The notes under the pieces: generated by a model
Database searches by the model: none
Seen by the model: only the letters and a program-made list of their open reading frames with translations
What the model was told of the DNA's origin: nothing
Shown here: one piece after another, positions 10,150 to 20,606 of the stretch
Numbering within the stretch: the first letter of the stretch is position 1
Layout of the letters: each line of letters opens with the position of its first letter
Made by a program: the position numbers and the translations under genes
From: Rhizophagus sp. LPA8_4_AMF
Lineage: Eukaryota; Glomeromycota; Glomeromycetes; Glomerales; Glomeraceae
Assembly: GCA_021464525.1 (NCBI GenBank)
Contig: JADRCO010000297.1
Location: 1 to 38,763, forward strand
Length of the DNA: 38,763 nucleotides
Reading direction: 5' to 3'

Positions 10150-10304
10150 ATCCTTGCAAGACCCGAAATATATACATTGGTGGACATTTATTCAGGCCGG
10201 AATTAAGATAATGTTAGTCTGATCGTATTATCCATAAAAGGCAAGATCTACATGATTATTTTGTACCTGAACTTTTTTATATATATTTCGGGTCATATCC
10301 TTGC
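10150..10304. mobile_element. 139-bp MITE with 8-bp target duplication, hAT-like
   Basis: An exact direct repeat ATCCTTGC at 10150-10157 and 10297-10304 brackets an element of 139 bp. The element starts AAGACCCGAAATATATA and ends, in reverse, ATGACCCGAAATATATA, so the terminal inverted repeat is about 17 bp with one mismatch. An 8-bp duplication is typical of hAT superfamily transposons. No ORF inside; non-autonomous. Confidence 0.8.
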
Positions 10305-10606
10305 TATAAAATAATAGTCGATTCTAACGATGAATTACAGTTGGAGATGGGAAAATTTTTTCCGATGGCAATCATTTCTTAATTATCGTAATCTATGATG
10401 CGGCGCATCTATATTCCTTGAATAAAAATAGAATATTTCTAAATTTAAATAATTCATTAAGTTTCTAAATTTCAATATTTCATTAAAATTTTTAATTAAA
10501 TTGAAAAGTAAACCGGATAAAATTATAATTTAAGAATTGGATTCTTCTCTAGAAATTAAAGTTATTGACTTTTTGTGAAACGTAAAGATTAAAGATTATC
10601 GGACTG
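10305..10606. other. AT-rich spacer
   Basis: No gene or repeat recognised. Confidence 0.4.
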
Positions 10607-10652
10607 ACCCTATAAAATATTTTATCCGTTATTTCTGTAAAAACTCCGTAAA
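10607..10652. repeat. dispersed repeat copy (partner at 2649)
   Basis: ACCCTATAAAATATTTTATC and the following bases to ACTCCGTAAA match 2649-2693 with only a few differences. Confidence 0.55.
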
Positions 10653-10748
10653 AGTGAAAATATAAATAATTCGATAATTCCGTGATATAAGGTTATTAAT
10701 TCCAGAAATATGATCCCTTTTACGGAAAAAGGATTTTTTTACAGGTCA

Positions 10749-10916
10749 TGAAAAATTCGATCCTGATAAGTGAAGAAAGGGATAAATATTCACTTGAGAG
10801 ACAAGAAGTTAAAATTCTTTCGCAAAATTTAGAAATGGCAGATCAAAATGCACTACTTAATTATGATTCAAGTTTACTTACAGCTGTAAAGACTTAATCG
10901 TTAAGGTTAGCGAAAC
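10749..10916 (+). pseudogene. decayed 3' fragment of a cytochrome P450
   Basis: Begins within the P450 motif EKFDPD (GAAAAATTCGATCCTGATA) and resumes at the ERDKY-type segment. After further loss it continues with bases matching EMADQNALLNYDSSLLT and the TCGTTAAGGTT of the C terminus. The heme loop is deleted. Nucleotide words such as GGCAGATCAAAATGCAC are shared with 5961-5977, so the closest relative is the first copy (4343-6050). Too short and broken to be functional. Confidence 0.75.
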
Positions 10917-11224
10917 ATAAGTATTATGTACTTTATAATTTATCTTTAGCATGTATTGTTTAGAATCTGTAAGTATGTATTTTTTTGCACATTAAGGAAT
11001 TATGGCTTTTATTATATCTATTATTTTGCTTTACGTTTCTAAATTACCTACTATAATTAAAAAAAAAAATTTTCACGCTAATGGTACGATCAGCATTAGT
11101 CAGCGTTAAAAAATATACTCGGCTGGTGTTAAGTTACCAATTTACCGGATCAACATAATATCCCACCTGCAATTCTATCGGGGATACCCGAATTTTACCC
11201 GATGCACCTTTTTTTTTTCAATTA

Positions 11225-11372
11225 TAAACGAACCGGGTCCAAATTTAAATTTCAAATGAATAAATAATAATTTGGTTACATTTTAATAATTTGGTATCGT
11301 ACCACTTTCGAAAGAAGGTTGAAATGTAACACATAGATGCCATCTTATTTTCACTTGCATGTTCATATTTCT
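11225..11372. repeat. flanking repeat shared with 6835-6926
   Basis: Matches 6835-6926 in order (TTGAAATGTAACACATAGAT, GCATGTTCATATTTC). It is slightly longer here, and lies 3' of the 10749 P450 fragment. Confidence 0.6.
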
Positions 11373-11379
11373 TTTAATT

Positions 11380-11890
11380 TTAAATTTAAATATTAAATTT
11401 TTTTTAATTGGAATTAAATAAATATTAATTTGAGATCTTAAATTAAAATCTTCAATATATGTATTTTATTGAATAGTCATATGCAACTAACCTCGAGATA
11501 TTTGGATTATATGGAACATACTGTACAACTAAAAAACCGTCATTCAATGAAACAATAATTGATAATACAGTATAAGCTAAGCTTATTTCCGTAAGTTTTC
11601 CGAGATCGTCATTTAACATAACTGGATATAGTATACGTAACAATAAGAGTAAGAAATTTATAAATAGTAAATTATTTGTGTCACCTTAAAAATATATAGA
11701 ATGTAGCCATTGATTCCAAATCGTTAATCCGGGATTTTTTTAAAAAAAGAAGCATTGTTGGGACAAAGATTTTAATTTGGTAGCATACGGGAAAATTCCC
11801 TTCCGAATATGATAAGAGGAATTTATCATGTAAAATCTTGCATAAATGGACATTAACTAAACAATTGCTAATGAAAAAATCTATTGTAAA
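11380..11890. other. upstream region of the 11973 P450
   Basis: No gene recognised. Minus-strand ORFs of 63 and 81 codons (11452-11643 and 11681-11926) show no family features and overlap the promoter, so I leave them out. Confidence 0.4.
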
Positions 11891-11895
11891 TCTAA

Positions 11896-11921
11896 TATAT
11901 AAATGCGCAAGAAACGCGCAT
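11896..11921 (+). promoter_or_regulatory. TATA box with adjacent ATGCGC inverted repeat
   Basis: TATATAAA (11896-11903) runs into a perfect inverted repeat ATGCGC-aagaaac-GCGCAT (11903-11921), 52 bases before the ATG at 11973. The same arrangement occurs before the 15927 gene (15857-15881), where AT-rich surroundings have diverged more than this block. Candidate core promoter plus operator-like site, or a transcription start feature. Confidence 0.5.
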
Positions 11922-11972
11922 CCCAAAATTAAATATTTATATTTTTTTAAAAAGAAAATAAATATTACAACA

Positions 11973-13745
11973 ATGATATCAATGATTCCCTCTTCATTTA
12001 GTTCATTCGGAATTTCCGATATTTTTTATCTTTCCATTACTTTCATAATTCTCTATGTATCTCGATATTATTACAATTATTTCACTCGTATAAATCCTTT
12101 ACCTGGCCCACTTCCACTTCCAATGTTTGGTAATGTTCACCAAAAATTTGGATATGAATTTAATGATTGGTTAATGTCATTGCATAAAAAATATGGAGAT
12201 ATATTTGAAATAAATTTAGCTGGACAACGTACTATCATAGTATGTAATACAGAATTAATTGAAAATATGAATATAACTTCAACTAAAACAAAATATCCTA
12301 TTAGGTTTCTTGTTACAGAAGGATTTAGAGAATATGGAATAAATGGTACGGGAATAGTTAATAATATTGATCAAAAATCTTGGAAATATAATCGTCAATT
12401 TTTCACTCAAGCAATAATGACTCCAAGTTTTAATCATCAAGCTGTTGAATGTACGAATGAATTATGGAGTGAAATGGAATCTTATTGGAAAAAGCTTGGA
12501 GAAAATCATGAATTGGATCTTATAAAATGGATGCATAGATTTTCAAATGAAATGATTTTTATAATTTCAACAGGAGTAAAAAATAATTCTGTTTCTTCTT
12601 ATTATTATACCCTTGCACCTGATAATGATTTAGACGAAAAAGAAAAAGAAAAAATTAAAGAATCTGAAGATTTTATTAAATCGCTTGAAATGTTATTAAG
12701 AGGAGCTGTCTATTTTTATTTTTTTAATAGATTCATGCGTCATTATGTTCCTTTTATTCGCGGAAAAGCAAATAGTTTATTAAGAAATAGAGATTATCTA
12801 TACGAAAAAATATATAAGATTATTAAAGAAAGAAGGATTGAAATTGAGAATGCACCATTAGATCAACCACTTCGACACGATATGTTGACATCCTATATAA
12901 CCGCGAATACGCCACGTGATATTAACGTTGTGAGACATGGTGACACTGATGCTGATTTGTTAAGACCGATGTCCGACAAGGAGATTTTTGGTAATATACT
13001 CGATGCCATGGGCGGAGGAACTGATACAGTAAGTAAATTCATTTTAAAATTATACATTTACTTTTGGAGTAGTGCCTCATCATGCTAATATTGGGAAGGA
13101 AAAACTTTTAACACTTTCTTAAATCTTTTAAAATCATAGACGGCGAATTTATTTTGCTTCGTCGCATATTATCTTGGACGTTATCCTGAGGTTAAGCAAC
13201 GATTACGACAGGAATTAGATGACGTTATCGGAAATGATTTTACAAAATCAATAACATATAAACATATTGATGAATTACGTTATTGCGATGCAGTTATTAA
13301 GGAAGTATATCGACATTTTCCTGTAGCTTTTTCACTTGGTCGTGTAAGTACTGAAAAAGATGAAGTCGGAGGATACGTTTGGCCAGAAGAAACCTCATAC
13401 TCAATACTTTACTGTGCAATAATGAAACGAAAGGATTATTGGACTGATCCTGAGAAATTCGATCCTGATAGATTTTATAAAATTGATGAAGATGATAAAT
13501 ATTTACTTGAAAAACAGCATGTTAAAACCGCTTTCTCAATTTTTGGAGGTGGAATTAGAGCCTGTCCTGGAAGAAAATTAGCGATGGTTGAATTAAAATG
13601 TTTATTAGCCTCTATTTATAGAAAATATGATATTGAAATGGTAGATAAAGATGCACCGATTAATTATGAATCTGGTTTCATCACAGGTTGTAAAGAATTG
13701 CGCGTTAAAATTAAACCAAGAAAATTATGGGAAAACGAAATATAA
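11973..13745 (+). CDS. cytochrome P450 monooxygenase, intact
   Basis: Exon 1 11973-13028, intron 13029-13139, exon 2 13140-13745; 553 residues, usual for a fungal microsomal P450. In order: hydrophobic anchor (about residues 10-30, FYLSITFIILYV), hinge NPLPGPLPLPMFGN, helix C WKYNR, I-helix GGGTDT at 347-352 continued by TANLFCF after splicing, EVYR K-helix, FDPDRF, and heme loop FGGGIRACPG with the ligand Cys about 494. All catalytic elements are present and both exons are open. Start ATG 11973 lies 52 bases after the TATA box; the frame is open further upstream but without an ATG. Inferred role: ER-bound heme monooxygenase fed by NADPH-P450 reductase, substrate unknown. This is the cleanest copy and the best reference for judging the others. 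Confidence 0.92.
13029..13139 (+). other. intron of the 11973 P450
   Basis: 111-bp intron, GTAAGT to CATAG, phase 0 after GGGTDT. It contains in-frame stops, so splicing is required. Confidence 0.85.
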
Positions 13746-14589
13746 TTTTTGTATACACATAAAATATAATGTTATAAAAAATTTTGAGTAACCGTTATAT
13801 TATTATTTATTATTTAGTACTATTTTTAATATTTGTTTCTAAAAGTTTATCGTAATTTATAATTATTTATTTGATAAAAAGAGATTATTAATGTGTATTG
13901 AACTTTTGAATCCTTAATTTAATCGCAAGTCAAATGTTCAGTTGCTTTATTCGCATTAAAAGAAAAATCCACTTACTCTGACTTGAATGTTTGACACAGC
14001 TAATGCGTGGATGAGTAGATATACTATATTTATTGTTGGTTATCAAGGTTGAATTTATTTTGTCACCGTTTCCAAGACAGGAAATTTTAAAATAATTATT
14101 GGTCGTAGGATCATTATCAAAACTAAGTATACTGATTAACATTGTTATATGATTTTATTTTTCCGAATATTTGCATATATTCAAATAATAACAAAAAAGC
14201 ATCATAGTCAGTATAAATTTTCTACAGTATTTATGCTCATAAAAATTATCGCACTGGATACTCCTTGAGTAATAAGGACAGTAAAATAAGTATACTTGAT
14301 CTCGTTTAATGAAAGATGAATCGTTCTTGTTAGATTTGATAACTCGAGTTAAGATGCGAACAGGTTCAAATTATTTATTTGAATAATTTCCCTTTTTTTA
14401 AAAAAAAGAAATATTTATGAAACGATCAACTCACGATAATTTTTTAACTAATGAAACTCAATATAGTGTTATACACACAAAAAGAAATAAAATCGACTCC
14501 TTGTAATACAGTATACATGTACTGGCTCGAACCTGTAATAATAATAGGTCAGTTATAAGTACGCAGCCTAACCGTAACTATATTTTATA
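13746..14589. other. spacer between P450 copies
   Basis: No gene. A minus-strand ORF of 70 codons (13930-14142) has no family features. It likely includes the 3' UTR of the gene ending at 13745. Confidence 0.4.
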
Positions 14590-14722
14590 ATGTCACGTGA
14601 ATTTTTATTATACAGTATTTAACGGATAATCCGAATTGAATGGATAAATGGTTCGTCCGTTCGCCATGTCACACGAGTTTTGTGTAATTAATTTTAAATC
14701 AGATATAGAACTATTGTGTTCA
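14590..14722. repeat. dispersed repeat, copy 1 (CACGTG block)
   Basis: Contains GTCACGTGA (14592-14600), GGTTCGTCCGTTCGCCATGT, ACACGAGTTTT and AATTTTAAATCAGATATAGA. The same ordered blocks recur at 15517-15645, and partly at 18424-18472, all in spacers beside P450 genes. Confidence 0.55.
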
Positions 14723-15516
14723 AACGTTCGAGTTCACAAGAAACTTAAATTTATTATTTTATGTGTAATTATTTGTGTAGCAAATCTAATAATTTGATAG
14801 ATTATGATGTGATCTATCTGCTTTTCTTCCTTATGTTTTATTATGTTCACAATAAAAAATTGAAGTGAGAATAGGATTTTAACAACAAGAAATTATGTAA
14901 TATCGATATTGCGAGATAAAGTTTTTATTATTTATTAGATTATTAATTAGTATATTATTTAAAGACAGAGTTCTCGCTAACTTTATAATAAAAGTTTTTT
15001 TATATAAAAAATCAGTATTTTACGAGAAATCCATTGAACAATTAAATTTATAACTAATAAAGAAAAATCGCCCATAGCTGATAATGCGGAGTTGATTACA
15101 ATTACAAACAAATTTGACTCGCACTATGACTAGCTTTAAATTATACAGTATTATATTCATGTAGATTCCTATGATAAAAACACAAAGTATTTCATTCAGA
15201 ACTGATATAAAATTTAAATCGTCAATACAATTTAGGCTGGTGAATGATTACTGATTCTAGAAATATCGTCAGTGTAATCGGATTCGTAGGAATTTTTCTT
15301 ATCAATATTTTTTTTTTTTTTTTTTTTTTGTACTGACAAACACTCATTAAAATGGCCACATGATTTTTGAATATTTGGTAGGTTTGCCAGGAGTTGGAGT
15401 TTATATATACATATATATATTTAAGATACTTATTACCATTCAAATCTATTAATGTAAAGTCACCCTTGATATTACTGCGCTTCGGACTTGATAACGGTTT
15501 CCGTTTAAACTGCAGT
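14723..15516. other. AT-rich spacer
   Basis: A 20-base T run near 15309-15328 and a minus-strand ORF of 112 codons (15222-15560) of low-complexity composition. That ORF crosses the T run (a Lys stretch) and the repeat at 15517, so I do not regard it as a gene. Confidence 0.4.
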
Positions 15517-15645
15517 GTCACGTGATTTAAGCATATTAACTGAACGGAAAAATAGTTCATCCACTAGTTATGTTACATGAGTTTTTTTTAGAATGATTCA
15601 ATATTTTTCATATAATTGATTTTAAACCAGATATAGAATACCTCG
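15517..15645. repeat. dispersed repeat, copy 2 (CACGTG block)
   Basis: GTCACGTGA, TAGTTCATCCACTAGTTATG, ACATGAGTTTT and GATTTTAAACCAGATATAGA follow the order seen at 14590-14722. It lies upstream of the 15927 P450. Confidence 0.55.
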
Positions 15646-15660
15646 GGAATGAAACTTTAA

Positions 15661-15768
15661 ACGGTCAATGCTTTGATAATTTATGGAAATTGATTTTTTT
15701 TTTACAATTAATTTTGGACATTCATTTGTAAACATAGAATTACCATAAATCATCGAAGCATTGACCGA
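15661..15768. mobile_element. 108-bp MITE with CGGTCAATGC ends
   Basis: CGGTCAATGCTTTGATAATT at the left and, in reverse, CGGTCAATGCTTCGATGATT at the right form about 25 bp of inverted repeat with two mismatches. The centre is AT-rich with no ORF. It lies about 90 bases upstream of the 15927 gene's TATA box, so it could affect that promoter. Confidence 0.75.
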
Positions 15769-15856
15769 TAAACAATTTTAATTTTAATTTACACGAAAAA
15801 CAATCTATCTATCGAACATATCGAACATATCGAACAGTGATTATCTACAGTATACA

Positions 15857-15881
15857 TATATAAATACGCAAGAAATGCGCT
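15857..15881 (+). promoter_or_regulatory. TATA box with adjacent GCGC-type inverted repeat
   Basis: ATATATAAATACGCAAGAAATGCGC resembles the block at 11895-11919 base for base except two positions. The arms (ACGC/GCGC) are less perfect here. About 50-70 bases before the start codon. Confidence 0.5.
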
Positions 15882-15926
15882 TCAAACTTAATATCTTTTT
15901 TTTAAAAAAAAAAAAATAATAAAAAA

Positions 15927-17666
15927 ATGAATATTTCAACAGTGATATTAATGATTCCCTCTTCATTTAGTTCATTTGGAATTTCCGATATTTTTTATCT
16001 TTTCATAACTTTCATAATTCTTTATGTATCTCGATATTATTATTATCATTTCACTCGTATAAATCCTTTACCTGGCCCATTCCCACTTCCAATAGTTGGT
16101 AATCTTCATCAAAGATTTGGATCTGAATTTAATGATTGGTTAATGTCATTGCATAAAAAATATGGAGACATATTTGAAATAAATTTAGCAGGACAACGTA
16201 TGATCATATTATGTAGTACAGATTTAATTGAAAATATGAATGTACCTTCAAAAAAAACTATATATCCTTTTAGATCTCTTGTTACTGAAGGATTTAGAGA
16301 ATACCGAATAGGTACTACAGGAATAATTAACAATATTGATCCAAAATCTTGGAAATATAATCGTCGATTTTTTACTCAAGCTATGATGACTCCAAGTTTT
16401 AATAATCAAGCTATTGAATGGGCTAATGAATTATGGAGTGAAATGGAATCCTATTGGAATAAACTTGGAGAAGATTGTGAATTAGATCTTATAAAATGGA
16501 TGCAAAGATTTTCAAATGAAATGATTTTTAAAATCTCAACAGGAGTAAAAAATAATTGTATGGCATCTTATTATTATCATACCTTCGCACTTGAAAGTAA
16601 TGATTTCGATGAAAAAGAAAAAGAAAAAATTAAAGAATCTGAAAATTTTATTCGATCAATCGAAACATTTATGAGAGGAGCCTTTTACTTTTTTTTCTTT
16701 AATAGATTTATGCGTCATTATGTTCCTTTTATTCGCGGAAAAGTAAATAGTCTATTAAAAAATAGAGATTATCTAGACGGAAAAGTATATAAAATTATTA
16801 AAGAAAGAAGGATTGAAATTGAGAATACACCATTAGATCAACCTCTCCGTCACGATATGTTGACATTAAATGTAATCGCAAATACACCACGTGATATTAA
16901 CACTGTGAGACATGGCATTGATGCCGATTTGTTAAGACCAATGACTGACAAAGAAATTTTGGGTAATATACTCAATGCAATAAGCGGAGGAACTGATACT
17001 GTGAGTGAAATTCTTTTTTTTTTTTTTGTTAAAAGTTATACTATGTATTACGAATTAATTCATTTAAATCTTTAGGTTTCGAATTTATTTTGCTTTATCA
17101 TATATCATCTCATACATCAACCCGAAGTGGTACAACGATTACGACAAGAATTTGATGAAGTTCTTGGAAAGGACGTTACAAAACCCATAACGCATAATGA
17201 TATCGAAAAATTACAATATTGCGATGCTGTTATTAAGGAAGTATCTCGTCATTTTCCTGTAATTTATTCACTTGGCCGTGTAAATGTTGAAAAGGATACG
17301 ATTGGAGGATATATCTGGCCAGAAAAAACTTCATTTTCAATACTTTACAACGTGATAATGAAACGAAAGGATTATTGGACTGATCCTGAAAAATTCGATC
17401 CTGATAGGTTTTATAAAATTGATGAAGATGATAAATATTTACTTGAAAAACAACACGTTAAAAATGCTTTTTCAATGTTTGGAGGTGGAATTAGAGCCTG
17501 CCCTGGAAGAAAATTAACGATGATAGAATTAAAATGTTTAATGGCCTTAATTTATAGAAAATATGATATTGAATTGGCAGTTCCAAATGCACCACTTAAT
17601 TATAATTCTACTTTACTTACAGTTTGTAAGGAATTACCCGTTAAAGTTAAACCAAGAAAATTTTAA
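15927..17666 (+). CDS. cytochrome P450 monooxygenase, intact
   Basis: Exon 1 15927-17000, intron 17001-17075, exon 2 17076-17666; 554 residues from the first ATG. Hydrophobic anchor (residues about 15-38), NPLPGPFPLPIVGN hinge, WKYNR, I-helix SGGTDT at 353-358 continued by VSNLFCF, EVSR as ExxR, FDPDRF, heme loop FGGGIRACPG with Cys about 500. Start is uncertain: the base triplet aligning with the 11973 gene's ATG is GTG here (15942). Translation must begin 15 bases upstream at 15927 or downstream at 15951 (MIPSSF..., 546 residues); both leave the anchor whole. Bases 17124-17425 are identical to 21788-22089 of the neighbouring copy, an island of identity among more diverged sequence. ER monooxygenase of unknown substrate. 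Confidence 0.92.
17001..17075 (+). other. intron of the 15927 P450
   Basis: 75-bp GTGAGT...TTTAG intron, phase 0 after GGTDT. Unspliced, the frame stays open through the whole intron and stops at the TAG that is itself the acceptor site. Confidence 0.85.
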
Positions 17667-17990
17667 ATTAAGTAGTATAGATTTAGTACGTATTGAATAT
17701 ATTTGTCGTTTATTATGATTGTCATTCTATTTGCCATTTTTTTTGTTATTGATTAGGAATTTTGAGACATGTATGGTACATTAATATAATATATCTATTG
17801 TATTTATATTGGTAGCAATGTAAGATCATAAACTCATTACAATAAATCTTTTTCTTTACATGATTCTTTTTCTTAATACGCCACGGACAATTGCAAATTT
17901 TAGATACGCTTTGCGCGATAGTAATTTCATAAATTAAGATAATATTTAGCTGCAAATATGGAATATTCAATTGTTTGTCATAACAAAGTA
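17667..17990. repeat. duplicated 3' flank of P450, copy 1
   Basis: Matches 22331-22770 in order (CATTTTTTTTGTTAT, AGGAATTTTGA, ATGATTCTTTTTCT, AATACGCCACGGA, AATTGCAAATTTTAGATACG, TTCAATTGTTT) with small insertions and deletions. So the duplication that gave the last two P450 copies included at least 320 bp of 3' flank. Confidence 0.75.
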
Positions 17991-18423
17991 AATAAAATAA
18001 TTTAATAGGATCCGATGGATTAAATCATGTATCAGAACAACGATAAAACGGATTTAAATAAATAAAATAATTTGACAAGATCTGATAAATTAACAAATGA
18101 ATTAAATTACAAAAGATGAATCATTTTGTCTTAATAAAAGCTCCATTTTATATTTTTAGCTTCACTCAAAGCTCCACCTCAAACTCATAAATATAAAATA
18201 AATATATTCAGCGTAATATATACTTATTTTCTTTTTGAGAATGACTTCCCAACCCGCTAGTGTTTTTAAAACGTGAGCGTCGCCTAGAAGTAGTGCCAAC
18301 GTAGTTATTGCAACTTTGCTTTTTTTACACGCTATCTAACGCAGGAATTCACTAAAATATATGTGGAACACACCCAATTTTTTTAAGTCGATGATATGGG
18401 CATTGACTAAATGCCACGACTTT
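17991..18423. other. AT-rich spacer
   Basis: No gene recognised. Two short similar stretches (AAATAAAATAATTTGACAAG and AAATAAAATAATTTAATAGG) form a loose local duplication. Confidence 0.4.
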
Positions 18424-18472
18424 AACGTGATTTTATTATAGTTCATCCACTATTCATGTTACACGAGGTTTC
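18424..18472. repeat. dispersed repeat, partial copy 3
   Basis: TAGTTCATCCACTATTCATG followed by TTACACGAGGTTT matches the central block of 15517-15645. The CACGTG word is degraded to AACGTG. Confidence 0.5.
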
Positions 18473-19428
18473 TTGATGGATGTATTTTTTTTGGTAACTG
18501 GTAACACGCATTTTTCAACAAGCAAGGAAAAATAATCTATTTTTTAAAACTTCTTTAGAAGATGCCAACACTTTTTCATCAAATCTATATAATATTATGG
18601 AGTATATTCAACAATGTCAGGACGTTCGCCTTTACAAATACTTAACTAAGTTAAAGATCATGTGTTGATTGTGTTCTCTACAAATACAGCAGCAAAGAAT
18701 TACATAGATCGTACATAATAACAAATTATATATCCCCCTATCTACCAAAACTATTACGCTATGCCACCCACTAAATTAACTACAAAAAAAAAAACTAAAT
18801 CCAGGTGTACGAAATATAAAAATTTAATAAAGAATGTAAAACTATACATGTTAATTTTCTTATATTTTTGGCTTCGATGTTTTGTAATTTTCTTTCTATT
18901 TATCGATTTATTTAAGTATTTAATTTGATAAGTTCACTGACTTGTGATTTCTTTTTGACGGCTCAAGTTCTTTATCGTTTTCGTTCGCGTGTATTTATAG
19001 TCGTAAGTATGGTATTATCCCACGATATTGGCGGATAACGAACTAAATCTGAGGTCGATATATCACTATTATTATTCTTCTTCTCACCTTCCGTATCATC
19101 ATTAACTTTCCGTTCTCGCTTTTTCCAACTCTATCATCTTTTTGTACGATGGCATCCATTGATAACTTGTTTATGTCTTTTGACGGGAATCCAAAAATGA
19201 TATATTTATCACTTTCAAAGTATCATCCATCTTTTCTTCTTAAATTGATTTTTCTATCGTTTGCGATCACTATTTGTTTTTGTCGATCTTGAAGAATTTA
19301 ACGTACTTAGCGTTATATTTTCCCATCAAATCAACTCTTAAATGGCGTTCCTCGTCTTTTTGATGTTATCTCTTAATTTCTTTTATTAAATGCTATTGAT
19401 CTTCATCTTTGTAGAAATGTCCATTCAC

Positions 19429-19451
19429 CATGATTATACTATATAATCATG
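19429..19451. repeat. perfect 10-bp-arm palindrome
   Basis: CATGATTATA-CTA-TATAATCATG, perfect arms around three bases. Role unknown. Confidence 0.6.
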
Positions 19452-19650
19452 TATCTATTCAAATATTGCACAACAGAAAAATCCTTTTGAATGGATGGCT
19501 CTTATTTGATAATTGAATAGTTTCTTGATTCTTATAGTATTCTTATTAGAAAATTCTTCGATATATCATTATGTCACGTGTTTCTTGTATTCCTCATACT
19601 ATTTGACGGAATTTATCGGAAATTTCGACGATCTCGCCGCCTTTTGTTAT

Positions 19651-19673
19651 CTGGCTGCGCCTGCCGCAGCCAG
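19651..19673. repeat. GC-rich 9-bp-arm hairpin
   Basis: CTGGCTGCG-CCTGC-CGCAGCCAG has perfect arms and is strikingly GC-rich for this region, so it is probably not background. It may be part of a repeat or a structured transcript. Confidence 0.6.
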
Positions 19674-20606
19674 TTTCTAAGGTAATTGTTTCATTACTTT
19701 ATATTTCATATCTTTTCAATAAAAGTTCTATATTTCAGGATATAATCTAGCATGTGACTTATGCTATTGATAAAAGCGTGGAAGTTTTACTGTTTTCCCG
19801 AAACTTCATCAGTGCTCGTTGTCTGTCCTATATTTCTATATTTCAGAAGTATATTCTCAAATTCTTTTCTCGTATGATAAGATTCCTTTTTTTTTAACTC
19901 TCGTCAGAAATTTTCGACGAGAAAGAGTCCCCATTGACAAACTTTATTTTTTGTGTAAACCAGATAATCGGTGTGTTACCTCAGATACGGTAATTTCTAT
20001 ACTTTACTGGTTATATGTCCGAAAATGTAGGATCACCACAAAAAATTATTTATCCCCTGGATCGGCATCATTTATACGGTTATGCAAATGTAGTTATACC
20101 TATTGGGTAGCAAATTTTATGTTTATTTATTTATTCCTCTGAGATTTTGCAGTAAAAATTAACTATTGATTATACTATAATAAACGGCTTTGAAAATTTG
20201 AGTAATTAAGAAAGATTTGCATATCCGAATGTTGTAATCTCAATACTATTTTTCAAGTATAATTGTAATAGTTCCGAAACTTTTTAAAAAATTTAATCAT
20301 TTTTTTAAAATCTTTTAAGATGAAAAAAAAACCGAATTCAACAATAAAATATACTACTACATTATACTTACTGGTGAGGTGATGACTATAAAACACTATT
20401 GTGTAAATGGCAGGGGATAACTCAATTATCCTATATAGAATCACGTGATGGTACAATGCTTTTAGAATCGGCCTATCGGCCGATCATTTATCCGTTTTAC
20501 TTATTCCTAAATTAGCCAGGATATAACTTAAGTAATACTTATGTGCGTGCTTTCAAGTGATTTACAATTTTTTTTTTTTTTCCTGTCAATTTCTTTTTTC
20601 TCAACA

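Larger units (their letters stand above)
18473..20540. other. spacer with coding-like debris and two hairpins
   Basis: No intact gene. Minus-strand 19050-19330 reads in pieces as FGFPSKDINKLSMDAIVQKD and a Lys/Arg-rich tail, which looks like old coding debris of no family I recognise. A plus-strand ORF at 19819-20142 is Ile/Phe/Tyr-rich and shows no family feature. Stretch 19888-19950 resembles 30565-30650 (a shared CAGAAATTTT...CGAGAAA...CCCATT pattern), a weak dispersed similarity. Confidence 0.3.

Noticed and set aside
15222-15560. 112-codon minus-strand ORF
   Set aside because: Crosses a 20-base T run (a Lys stretch) and a dispersed repeat; no family feature.
19819-20142. 107-codon plus-strand ORF
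   Set aside because: Hydrophobic, AT-driven composition, no motif, no promoter; most likely chance.
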